From assembly GCA_027038235.1 (NCBI GenBank), contig JALVXV010000116.1:1-46689 (forward strand): a stretch of DNA of 46,689 bases, written 5' to 3'. The notes beneath the pieces were generated by a model, which worked only from the letters and a program-made list of their open reading frames with translations, was not told the DNA's origin and made no database searches. Below are positions 8,563 through 16,037 of the stretch, in pieces (the first letter of the stretch is position 1; every line of letters begins with the position of its first letter). This DNA comes from Campylobacterales bacterium. GTDB lineage: Bacteria; Campylobacterota; Campylobacteria; Campylobacterales; JALSKU01. Both the position numbers and the translations under genes were made by a program.

Positions 8563-9029
8563 GCTTTTATCTCCACTATTTCATACTCTTTTGTACCATT
8601 TGGGAGTTTTATTGTTACCTCATCGCCCTCCTCTTTTCCAAGAAGTTGCTTTGTAAGTGGAGAGTTGTATGATATAAGCCCATTTTCAGGTGAACTTTCA
8701 TAACTTCCTACTATCTTATAGGTTATCTCCTCACCACTATCTAAGTCCTCCAAAGTTATGGTTGATCCAAATCTAACCTTATCATGATGATAACTTTTTG
8801 GATCTACTACTTGAGTTTTAGCAAGATAGTTACTAAGTTCATAAATTCTCGCCTCTATAAAAGCTAGTCTCTCTTTTGCAGCATGATACTCTGCATTTTC
8901 CTTTAGGTCTCCATGACTTCTTGCAATATCTATCTCTTTGACTGTTTGCGGTCTTTGAACCTTTTGAAGATCTTGAACTTCAGCTAATAGTTTATCATAT
9001 CCCTCTTGTGTTATTGGTTCCTTTTTCAA
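8559..9029 (-). CDS. greA: Transcription elongation factor GreA
   Basis: GreA (156 residues) rescues backtracked RNA polymerase by stimulating transcript cleavage. The N-terminal coiled coil (about 1-75) carries the acidic tip DLKENAEY, and the C-terminal FKBP-like domain contains YNSPLTKQLLGKEEGDEV. It starts with TTG at 9027-9029, behind a strong AGGAG at about seven bases. It heads the operon greA-argC-lpxH-like-cheV-cheA-cheW, whose promoter appears to be inside the lpxB end and whose leader is largely heptamer array. Confidence 0.96.
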   Translation of the reverse strand: MKKEPITQEGYDKLLAEVQDLQKVQRPQTVKEIDIARSHGDLKENAEYHAAKERLAFIEARIYELSNYLAKTQVVDPKSYHHDKVRFGSTITLEDLDSGEEITYKIVGSYESSPENGLISYNSPLTKQLLGKEEGDEVTIKLPNGTKEYEIVEIKA

Positions 9030-9046
9030 ATAATTCTCCTATATTT

Positions 9047-9092
9047 GTGATTAGTGATTCGTAATTCGTAATTCGTGATTAGTGATTGATAA
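9047..9092. repeat. Heptamer array GATTAGT/GATTCGT/AATTCGT
   Basis: Six to seven degenerate 7-bp units (GATTAGT, GATTCGT, AATTCGT twice, GATTCGT-like, GATTAGT, GATTGAT) run between the lpxB stop and the greA ribosome binding site. In the greA transcript this would be leader RNA. Confidence 0.9.
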
Positions 9093-9097
9093 TTTAT

Positions 9098-9129
9098 TCT
9101 AAACCCTAAAATCTAAATCCTAAATCCTA
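9098..9129. repeat. Heptamer array CTAAATC/CTAAACC
   Basis: Units of the form CTAAACC, CTAAAAT, CTAAATC and CTAAATC follow the preceding array after a six-base gap. Two different heptamer families are therefore placed side by side in one leader. Confidence 0.85.
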
Positions 9130-9136
9130 TAGTGTA

Positions 9137-9142
9137 ATTATA
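9137..9142 (-). promoter_or_regulatory. Putative -10 element for the greA operon
   Basis: On the minus strand TTTTGATATAATTACACT reads across the last codons of lpxB, with TATAAT at 9142-9137. The same 18 bases occur upstream of rpmE (43232-43249), which supports a real promoter. A start near 9130 would give a leader of about 100 bases made mostly of heptamer arrays. Confidence 0.6.
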
Positions 9143-10166
9143 TCAAAAATTTTATTACATTTTTGCAGCTACCGTGTTTAAGTAATTTTCTTAAGATGAC
9201 AGAATGGTTGAAAAATTTTTCTCTATCAAGAGTATTGTACTCATTTAAAAGATTTTCTTTGGTAACTTCATGTTGAATTAATTCTTTATGTAGCGGTTTT
9301 AATCCTTCAAAATCGAGTATGATATTTGCAAGTCCTATATGATTTAACTTTACAAATCTTTTAGCAATAAAATAATCAATCTTTTTAGCCTTATAAGCAA
9401 GTACAAATGGTACTCCTATCAAAGATGCCTCAAGAGTAGCTGTACCTGAGCAAACAAATGCAAAATCACTCCTATATAGAGCTTTTTTTGCATCATAAAC
9501 GACTTCAAACTCTGCTATATCTCCATAGATCTCTTTTATATCACTTTTGCTAAAGTGTTTAGGAATCACTAGTAGCTTTTTTGCTTTTATATCTAAAGCG
9601 ACCTCTTTATAAATCTTCATCAAAGCCTTTATCTCGCTCCTTCTGCTACCGGGTAAAAATGAGACTATCTTTTCACAGCTAACTCCATCTTTAAAATCCT
9701 CTATCTCATCTAAAAGAGGGTGTCCTACATAGATAGATCTACTGTAAAACTTCTCTTCAAATGGTAAAATCGAGCATAGATTATCACAATACTTCTCAAT
9801 CTTTTTTACTCTTTTTGCTTTCCATGCCCAAACTTGAGGAAGGATATAGTAGGTTATCTCTATATTTGGATTTTTCCTCTTGATAGCTTTTGCTAAAGGA
9901 AGATTGAATGCTGGAGAGTCAATAAGTAAAACTTTTTTATACTCAAAACTAAGCTCAACCATCTGTTTTATAGCTCTTTTTGCAACTTTTATCTTAGAAA
10001 TAGCATCTACAAATCCCATGATAGAAAAGTCTGAAGAGGGATAAAGCGGTTTGCCAAATTTGGGATCAAATATACCTCCAAGCTTATACTCTTTTAACTC
10101 CGCTAAGATAGGCTCTAAATGCAAATTTGCCGAAGGTTCTAAAGATGAAACCAATAATTTTTTCAT
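9138..10166 (-). CDS. lpxB: Lipid-A-disaccharide synthase
   Basis: LpxB (342 residues) joins UDP-2,3-diacylglucosamine and lipid X to form the lipid A disaccharide at the inner membrane. Recognisable parts are the start MKKLLVSSLEPSANLHLEPI (SLEPSANLH replaces the usual AGEASGDLHG), YYILPQVWAWKAKR, YVGHPLLDE, FLPGSRRSEI and the donor-binding ending SGTATLEASLIGVPFVLAYK. It is shorter than the approximately 380 residues of E. coli LpxB, as I expect in this phylum. The ribosome site is TAGGAGAG. It is divergent from surE. Confidence 0.93.
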   Translation of the reverse strand: MKKLLVSSLEPSANLHLEPILAELKEYKLGGIFDPKFGKPLYPSSDFSIMGFVDAISKIKVAKRAIKQMVELSFEYKKVLLIDSPAFNLPLAKAIKRKNPNIEITYYILPQVWAWKAKRVKKIEKYCDNLCSILPFEEKFYSRSIYVGHPLLDEIEDFKDGVSCEKIVSFLPGSRRSEIKALMKIYKEVALDIKAKKLLVIPKHFSKSDIKEIYGDIAEFEVVYDAKKALYRSDFAFVCSGTATLEASLIGVPFVLAYKAKKIDYFIAKRFVKLNHIGLANIILDFEGLKPLHKELIQHEVTKENLLNEYNTLDREKFFNHSVILRKLLKHGSCKNVIKFLI

Positions 10167-10186
10167 ATATTTTTACTCTCCTATTA

Positions 10187-10212
10187 ACTAAACCTAAATC
10201 CTCAACCCTAAT
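10187..10212. repeat. Degenerate CTAAACC/CTAAATC heptamer array
   Basis: CTAAACC, TAAATCC and CAACCCT-like units lie between the divergent lpxB and surE genes, weaker than other arrays but in the same family. Confidence 0.55.
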
Positions 10213-10228
10213 TTTATCTCTATTTTGC

Positions 10229-10234
10229 TATAAT
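10229..10234 (+). promoter_or_regulatory. Putative -10 element for surE-tcdA
   Basis: TATAAT at 10229-10234 ends one base before the ATG at 10236. A transcript starting near 10241 could not use that ATG, which argues for the GTG at 10257 as the surE start. Confidence 0.6.
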
Positions 10235-10256
10235 TATGTTAAAAAAGGTAAAAAGA

Positions 10257-11045
10257 GTGAGAAAAGAGATACTTATTACAAATGATGATGGATTTGAGAG
10301 TGAGGGGCTTATTAGGCTTGTAGATGCTATTAGGAAATTGGAAAATGTAAATGTAACAGTAGTAGCTCCTACTACTGAAAAATCAGCTTGTGGACACTCT
10401 TTGACTTTGACAAGACCTTTAAGATTTGTAGAGATAGATGATAACTTTTTCAAGCTTGATGATGGCACCCCTAGTGATTGTATCTATCTTGCGGTCTATG
10501 CACTCTACAAAAAAAAGCCAGATCTTATCATAAGTGGTATCAACAAAGGCTCCAATATGGGAGAAGATATCACATATAGTGGCACAGCAAGTGCGGCTAT
10601 GGAGGGGGTTTTACAAGATATTCCATCTTTTGCTATCTCTCAAGTTTGTAGCAATAATTATGAGAGTTTAAAAATTCATGGGTATGATTTAGCCTGTGAA
10701 GTTGCTTGTGATATTGCACAAAAGATATTAAATCATAAGCTAGTAATGCCAAAAAGAAAATTTTTAAATATCAATATACCACCTATCAAAAAGAGAGATT
10801 CAAAAGGATATAAGATCACAGAAGCTGGATATAGAGTTTATGGAAATGATGCACACATATATAGAAATCCAAGAGGTGAGGAGTACTATTGGATAGGGAT
10901 ACACCCTCTTCAATGGAAAAAAAGAAGTCTTGATATAATGTGCGATTTAGAGGCGGTAGAGAATAATTATATCTCAATCACACCAATAGAGCTAAACTTA
11001 ACATCCTATGAAGAGATGGAACAGTTAAAGATACTAGAAAGATGA
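10257..11045 (+). CDS. surE: 5'/3'-nucleotidase SurE
   Basis: SurE dephosphorylates nucleoside monophosphates and related phosphates, using a divalent metal held by the N-terminal ILITNDDG acid pair; SACGHSLTLTRPLR, GTPSDC and SGINKGSNMGEDITYSGT are the other family signatures. I choose GTG 10257 (262 residues): AAGG sits eight bases upstream, the protein then begins MRKEILITNDDG as usual for the family, and the ATG at 10236 lies against the -10 box. It overlaps tcdA by four bases (ATGA). Confidence 0.93.
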   Translation: MRKEILITNDDGFESEGLIRLVDAIRKLENVNVTVVAPTTEKSACGHSLTLTRPLRFVEIDDNFFKLDDGTPSDCIYLAVYALYKKKPDLIISGINKGSNMGEDITYSGTASAAMEGVLQDIPSFAISQVCSNNYESLKIHGYDLACEVACDIAQKILNHKLVMPKRKFLNINIPPIKKRDSKGYKITEAGYRVYGNDAHIYRNPRGEEYYWIGIHPLQWKKRSLDIMCDLEAVENNYISITPIELNLTSYEEMEQLKILER

Positions 11046-11680
11046 GATATCAAAGATGTAAACTTCTTTTTAAAGAGGATTTTAAAAAGATAAAAAGGGC
11101 AAAAGTTATACTTTTTGGAGTGGGAGGAGTTGGTAGCTACTGTCTTGATGCCCTATATCGAACAGGGGTAGAGGATATAACAGTAGTAGATTTTGACAAA
11201 TATGAAATAACCAATCAAAATAGACAAATTGGTTCAGAAAATTTAAATCAACTAAAAACCGAAGTATTATCAAAACTATATCCCAAAATTACACCATTGA
11301 CTAAAAAGGTTACAAAAGAGTGGGTGGAGGATTTTGATTTTGATAGCTTTGATCTTATAATTGATGCGATAGATGATATACCTGCTAAAGTAGCATTAGC
11401 TAAAAAAAATTATGACAAATTTATATCATCTTGTGGTGGAGCAAAGAGGGTAGATCCTACAAAGATAGAGATAGATTCTATTTGGAAGACAATAAATGAC
11501 CCCTTTGCTAAAAAGTTTAGATATGAGCTTAAAAAGTCAGGATTTAAGAGGGATTTTAAGGTAGTTTACTCCAAAGAGTTACCTATAAAGTGTGAGGGCT
11601 TAGGAAGTTTTGTAGGAGTAACTGGCTCTATGGGATTAGCTTTAGCTTCACTTGCTATACAAAAGATCATTGTTGGGTAG
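11042..11680 (+). CDS. tcdA: tRNA threonylcarbamoyladenosine dehydratase (TcdA/ThiF family)
   Basis: This 212-residue E1-like protein has the ATP-binding motif LFGVGGVGSYC, then ITVVDFDKYEITNQNRQIG and LIIDAIDDIPAK. The length, the TNQNRQ segment and the GSFVGVTGSMGLALAS ending fit the TcdA (YgdL/CsdL) branch, which cyclises t6A to ct6A in tRNA, rather than ThiF or MoeB, which carry zinc Cys motifs not seen here. It is coupled to surE. The convergent operon includes a Sua5-like gene of the same t6A pathway, supporting the assignment by context. Confidence 0.82.
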   Translation: MRYQRCKLLFKEDFKKIKRAKVILFGVGGVGSYCLDALYRTGVEDITVVDFDKYEITNQNRQIGSENLNQLKTEVLSKLYPKITPLTKKVTKEWVEDFDFDSFDLIIDAIDDIPAKVALAKKNYDKFISSCGGAKRVDPTKIEIDSIWKTINDPFAKKFRYELKKSGFKRDFKVVYSKELPIKCEGLGSFVGVTGSMGLALASLAIQKIIVG

Positions 11681-12100
11681 CTTTATCATTTTATTTATAT
11701 CTTTTCTAAATATATAGGTATATCTTCTTCCTCTATAAAACAAATCCCCCTTAAATGCTGTTTTGCCAACTTTAAAGGAGAGACTATCTCTTTTAAAAAG
11801 AAGTTCACCTAGATTTTTACCAATAGGTTTATAAAATGTACTAAGAGATAAAAATATTAAGACTATATAGATATATGCAAACAATTTTAGTCTCTTTTTG
11901 CTTGATATAAAGTATCCAAAAATGATAGATAAAACAAAGAGTGCAATATAGGGCTGATTATCCACAAATAGCGGATTGTAATATACTTTTATATTGTAAA
12001 TATCTATATAATTTATCTTAATACCTATAAAAAGTAAAAAATCCAATAGTAGTACAAAGATAAGTCCCAATAAAAAGGAGCTAATGACTTTTGATATCAT
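11648..12100 (-). CDS. Small membrane protein of unknown function
   Basis: I do not recognise this 150-residue protein. It has three predicted membrane segments (about 5-27, 50-67, 73-89) and a short basic C-terminal region with a GDLFYRGRRYTYIF stretch. The start overlaps the Sua5-like stop by four bases (ATGA), and its 3' end overlaps the convergent tcdA by about 33 bases, so the two transcripts could pair. Probably co-transcribed with carB and the Sua5-like gene. Confidence 0.7.
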   Translation of the reverse strand: MISKVISSFLLGLIFVLLLDFLLFIGIKINYIDIYNIKVYYNPLFVDNQPYIALFVLSIIFGYFISSKKRLKLFAYIYIVLIFLSLSTFYKPIGKNLGELLFKRDSLSFKVGKTAFKGDLFYRGRRYTYIFRKDINKMIKLPNNDLLYSK

Positions 12101-12594
12101 CTTAACCTCCTTATACTTTTTTTGCCTATCTTGATAATTGATGACGCACTATCTGCTCTAAACTCATCTGCTTCAAAGAGTATTATATCAACTCTATCTT
12201 TAATGTAACCAAAATCAAACTCACACCCTGTCTTATTGGCTGAAGTTGAATACATCCATCCAAATCGCTTTAAAAAGCTTTGATGGGGAGCATCTTGAAC
12301 TACCCTAATAGCTTTTAGATTTGGATATATAAAAGTTGTCTTTTTTTTTCTTCTTAAAAATTTTTTAAATCTTTTAGGAACTCTTGTCTCTTTTTTCAAC
12401 TCACAAAATGTAGCTATGCTCTTTAAAAAGGGCTGCTTTATATCTCTTTGCTTGATAAGAGACAATTTTTTTTTCTCTTTTGAAAGAAGACCCACAGTAG
12501 TATCAGTTTGGACAAGAAAAACGAGGTTTGTGATTCGTAATTCGTGATTCGTGATTGGTTGAAAGTCATCGATTTTTATTTCTTCAATTACCAT
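12097..12594 (-). CDS. Sua5/YciO/YrdC-like protein with heptamer-encoded N-terminus
   Basis: The body (from about residue 25) reads VFLVQTDTTVGLLS, then KQPFLKS, a short basic stretch, and GWMYSTSANKTG near residue 130, which follow the YrdC fold (TDT-GL, K-R, STSAN). The family makes threonylcarbamoyl-AMP from threonine, bicarbonate and ATP for tRNA t6A; at about 166 residues it is shorter than typical TsaC (about 190), and the usual KxR-K pattern is weak, so activity is uncertain. The N-terminal sequence ITNHELRITN is translated from the GTGATTC array. No ATG lies closer to the conserved core; ATG 12594 is chosen over GTG 12603, neither with a good ribosome site. Confidence 0.7.
   Translation of the reverse strand: MVIEEIKIDDFQPITNHELRITNLVFLVQTDTTVGLLSKEKKKLSLIKQRDIKQPFLKSIATFCELKKETRVPKRFKKFLRRKKKTTFIYPNLKAIRVVQDAPHQSFLKRFGWMYSTSANKTGCEFDFGYIKDRVDIILFEADEFRADSASSIIKIGKKSIRRLR
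12529..12557. repeat. Heptamer array GTGATTC inside the Sua5-like gene
   Basis: GTGATTC, GTAATTC, GTGATTC, GTGATTG in tandem, in frame at the 5' end of the Sua5-like gene. It is inverted relative to the array at 12605, 47 bases away. Confidence 0.9.
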
Positions 12595-12604
12595 TCTATT
12601 CACT

Positions 12605-12655
12605 ATTCACGAATCACTAATCACTAATCACTAATCACTAATTACGAATCACTAC
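12605..12655. repeat. Heptamer array CACTAAT/CACGAAT
   Basis: About seven units: CACGAAT, four perfect CACTAAT (12615-12642), TACGAAT and CACTA. The last unit supplies the carB stop (TAG, complement of CTA at 12652-12654). With the array at 12529 it can form a long hairpin covering the start region of the Sua5-like gene. Confidence 0.92.
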
Positions 12656-15600
12656 CCAAGATACTCTTGCAATGCTTTTGGATAAAATATATCACTCTCT
12701 TGCAACTCTTTTATAGCCTCTATAGCTACTTTAGCTGCAGCAATAGTGGTAAAATATGGAATATTCAATTTGATAACCTCTCTTCTTATATCTCTTGCAT
12801 CACTTTTGCTAGATTTGTTATCACTAGTATTTATCATAAGAGCTATTTCACTATTTTTCATCTTATCTTGTATATTTGGTCTTCCCTCACTTATCTTATA
12901 TACAAACTCTGCTTTTACTCCAGCATTTTTAAGAGTCTTATGTGTTCCACCCGTTGCAACTATCTTAAATCCAAGATCCTCAAATCCTTTGCCTATCTCT
13001 GCAGCAAACTCTTTATCTATATCACTCAATGAGATGAAAACTACACCCTTAGTAGGCAAGATATTGCCACTACTAAATTGACCTTTTGCAAATGATTTAG
13101 CAAAATTTTCACTAATTCCCATAACTTCACCAGTTGATTTCATCTCAGGCCCAAGTAGCAAATCTGCTCCAGTTAGCTTATTGAAAGGAAAGACTGCCTC
13201 TTTTACACTTATATGCTTTTTTATGTGGGGTTTATAGATACCATGCTCTTTATAAACAATATTATTTTTATCATAAAATTTTAAAGCACTTACCAAATCG
13301 CCCTCAAACATAACCTTTGTAGCAACCTTTGCTAAAGGTATTCCAGTAGCTTTACTTACAAATGGTACAGTTCTGCTTGCTCTTGGATTTACCTCTATGA
13401 TATAAACCTCATTTTTATATACAGCAAACTGGATATTTAAAAGTCCGACAACTCCAAGTCCTAAAGCTATATCTTTTGTCTGTTTTTCAACCTTTAAAAG
13501 TATATCTTTGCCCAAACTAATAGGCGGTAATGAACAAGAGCTATCTCCACTATGAACTCCAGCCTCTTCGATATGTTGCATGATAGCACCAATATATACA
13601 TCTTTTTTATCACTTATTGCATCTACATCTATCTCAATAGCACGATCTAAAAACTTATCAAGTAAAACAGGTGAATCATTACTAACACTTACTGCTTCAT
13701 TCATATATGTTTTTAATTCATCTTCAGAGTAAACTATCCTCATAGCTCTTCCACCAAGTACATAGCTTGGTCTAACAAGTACAGGATAGCCTATCTCTTT
13801 AGCTTTTGATAGAGCCTCCTCTTTGGTAGTAGCTGTATCATTTTTGGGCTGCTTTAAGTTGTGCTTTTTAGCAAAATTTGAAAACTTCTCTCTATCTTCA
13901 GCTATATCTATCACTTTTGCACTTGTTCCTATGATATTTGCCCCAATAGATGTCAACTTTTTTGCAAGTTTCAAAGGTGTCTGCCCTCCAAAATGCACTA
14001 TTATGCCATCAGGGTTTTCTTTTTCAATAACTGCTCTTACTCTTTCAAAATCTATAGGCTCAAAGTAGAGTATATCACTTGTATCATAATCAGTCGAAAC
14101 TGTTTCAGGGTTGCAGTTATACATAATGGTAGTAACACCCATATCCTTTAGAGCAAATGCAGCATGAACACAACAATAATCAAACTCAATTCCTTGACCT
14201 ATTCTATTTGGGCCACCACCCAAAATCAAAACTCTCTTTCTAACATCACTGGTCGCTGGTCGCTGGTCGCTGGTCGCTATTATAGGGGTTGTTGAGTAAA
14301 GATATGGAGTTAGGGCTTTAAACTCTGCTGCACAAGTATCTACCTCATTATATATTTGTCCAATATCAAACTTTACTCTAGCATTTCTAATATCATTTTC
14401 TGTGATACCTATATTATCCCTTTTATTGATAAGTTTTGCTATCATAGCATCGCTAAAGCCATCACACTTTACTCTTCGTAAGAGTATCTTATTTTGTAAA
14501 ATATCTACATCTATCTCTTTTTCTATCCTTACAATCTCTTCTATTTGATACAAAAACCATCTATCTATCTTTGTAAGATTATATACTTCATCTATACTCA
14601 TACCCTCTCTAAAGGCTTGGGCGATATAAAGTACTCTATTTTCATTTGCTCTTCTTAACTCCTTTATTATCCTCTCTTTATCACCACTATCAATCTCTTC
14701 AAAGCCCTCAAGCCCTGTTTCTAAAGAGCATAGTGCCTTTTGGATAGACTCTTTAAAAGTTACCCCTATAGCCATAGCTTCACCAACACTCTTCATAGAA
14801 GTTCCAAGAGTTGAGTTAGCTTGTGGAAATTTCTCAAAGGTAAATCTTGGCATCTTTGTAACTATATAGTCGATAGTAGGTTCAAAACTAGCAGTTGTAC
14901 CTATGATGTCATTTTGTATCTCATCAAGAGTATATCCTACTGCTAAATAGGTTGCTACCTTTGCTATTGGATAGCCTGTTGCTTTACTAGCTAATGCTGA
15001 ACTTCTGCTTACTCTTGGGTTCATCTCTATGACAGTCATTCTACCATTTTTTGGATTGATAGCAAATTGGACATTACTACCTCCTGTATCAACCCCTATC
15101 TCTCGCAAAATTGCAAAAGAGGCATCTCTAATGGCTTGATACTCTTTATCTGTTAGAGTTAGAGCTGGTGCCACAGTGATACTATCGCCTGTATGTACAC
15201 CCATAGGATCAAAATTTTCAATAGAGCATACAATAATGCAGTTATCATTTCTATCTCTAATGACCTCCATCTCATACTCTTTCCAGCCTAAAAGTGATTC
15301 TTCAATTAAGATTTCACCAATAGGACTCTCCTCAAGAGCATGTTTTGCTAAAGATTTAAACTCATCAATATTGTATGCTACTCCACTTCCACCACCAGCA
15401 AGAGTGTATGAAGCTCTAATAATAAGAGGAAAACCTATCTCATTAGCAGCCTTTAATGCTTCATCCATATCATATGCATATCTACTTTTTGGCAAATCCA
15501 TACCAATTTTGATCATCGCCTCTTTAAAGGCTTGTCTATCCTCACCCTTTCTTATAGCCTCTGGATTTGCTCCTAAAAATTCAACACCCTCTAACATGCC

Positions 15601-15915
15601 CTTTTCATACATGCTCATTGCTACATTTAGTGCTGTTTGCCCTCCCATAGTAGGAAGTAAAGCATCTACATTTTCTATCTTTATAATATTTTGTATCACT
15701 TTTTCATTAATCGGCTCTATATAGGTTTTATCAGCAAATTCAGGATCAGTCATGATAGTAGCTGGATTTGAATTGATAAGCACAACCCTATACCCAAGCT
15801 CCTTTAAAGTCTTTGTAGCTTGAGTTCCGCTATAATCAAATTCGCATGATTGACCTATAACAATAGGACCTGAACCTATCAAAAGTATCGTTTTTATATC
15901 ATCTCTTTTTGGCAT
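12652..15915 (-). CDS. carB: Carbamoyl-phosphate synthase large subunit
   Basis: CarB (1087 residues) makes carbamoyl phosphate for arginine and pyrimidines. Both ATP-grasp halves are complete: the N-terminal half with GSGPIVIGQSCEFDYSGTQA and MGGQTALN, the C-terminal half with GGGPNRIGQGIEFDYCC and GGQTPLKLAKKL, then an MGS-like allosteric domain (about 950-1087, with VATGGTHKTL). Between the halves, after YLYSTTPII near residue 550, the stretch ATSDQRPATSD is encoded by four perfect copies of a heptamer; E. coli has a loop of similar length there. The ribosome binding sequence is AAGGATAAC. Arrays flank both ends of the gene. Confidence 0.97.
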   Translation of the reverse strand: MPKRDDIKTILLIGSGPIVIGQSCEFDYSGTQATKTLKELGYRVVLINSNPATIMTDPEFADKTYIEPINEKVIQNIIKIENVDALLPTMGGQTALNVAMSMYEKGMLEGVEFLGANPEAIRKGEDRQAFKEAMIKIGMDLPKSRYAYDMDEALKAANEIGFPLIIRASYTLAGGGSGVAYNIDEFKSLAKHALEESPIGEILIEESLLGWKEYEMEVIRDRNDNCIIVCSIENFDPMGVHTGDSITVAPALTLTDKEYQAIRDASFAILREIGVDTGGSNVQFAINPKNGRMTVIEMNPRVSRSSALASKATGYPIAKVATYLAVGYTLDEIQNDIIGTTASFEPTIDYIVTKMPRFTFEKFPQANSTLGTSMKSVGEAMAIGVTFKESIQKALCSLETGLEGFEEIDSGDKERIIKELRRANENRVLYIAQAFREGMSIDEVYNLTKIDRWFLYQIEEIVRIEKEIDVDILQNKILLRRVKCDGFSDAMIAKLINKRDNIGITENDIRNARVKFDIGQIYNEVDTCAAEFKALTPYLYSTTPIIATSDQRPATSDVRKRVLILGGGPNRIGQGIEFDYCCVHAAFALKDMGVTTIMYNCNPETVSTDYDTSDILYFEPIDFERVRAVIEKENPDGIIVHFGGQTPLKLAKKLTSIGANIIGTSAKVIDIAEDREKFSNFAKKHNLKQPKNDTATTKEEALSKAKEIGYPVLVRPSYVLGGRAMRIVYSEDELKTYMNEAVSVSNDSPVLLDKFLDRAIEIDVDAISDKKDVYIGAIMQHIEEAGVHSGDSSCSLPPISLGKDILLKVEKQTKDIALGLGVVGLLNIQFAVYKNEVYIIEVNPRASRTVPFVSKATGIPLAKVATKVMFEGDLVSALKFYDKNNIVYKEHGIYKPHIKKHISVKEAVFPFNKLTGADLLLGPEMKSTGEVMGISENFAKSFAKGQFSSGNILPTKGVVFISLSDIDKEFAAEIGKGFEDLGFKIVATGGTHKTLKNAGVKAEFVYKISEGRPNIQDKMKNSEIALMINTSDNKSSKSDARDIRREVIKLNIPYFTTIAAAKVAIEAIKELQESDIFYPKALQEYLG
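14244..14278. repeat. Heptamer array GGTCGCT x4 within carB
   Basis: Four perfect copies of GGTCGCT (14251-14278), preceded by a related CATCACT, encode ATSDQRPATSD in the linker between the two CarB halves. It is the only array of this family in the window and the only one deep inside a gene. Confidence 0.95.
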
Positions 15916-15936
15916 CTTGTGTTATCCTTATTTGGA

Positions 15937-16034
15937 AAGCTTAGGGCTAAGAGTTAATGGCTTAGAGCTTATATAGCTTACACTTTTTATTGCAAGTTTT
16001 TAGCTCTTAGCTCTAAGCTCTTAGCTCTAAGCTT
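15937..16034. repeat. Inverted pair of GCTCTAA/GCTCTTA heptamer arrays
   Basis: The left half (15937-15979) reads AGCTTAGGGCTAAGAG and further GGCTTAGAGCTTA units; the right half (15999-16034) reads TAGCTCTTAGCTCTAAGCTC and on. The halves are close to reverse complements around a T-rich centre of about 20 bases, filling the mreC-carB gap. Confidence 0.92.
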
Positions 16035-16037
16035 ATC

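Noticed and set aside
9098..9129. CTAAACC/CTAAATC array as telomere-like DNA
   Set aside because: The likeness to CCCTAAA is superficial; the array is internal, short and sits beside ordinary bacterial genes.
12605..12655. Heptamer arrays as CRISPR arrays
   Set aside because: The units are 7 bp, back to back, with no spacers and no cas genes.
15176..15724. 182-codon plus-strand ORF opposite carB
   Set aside because: It is antisense to a complete, strongly conserved carB and shows no start context of its own.
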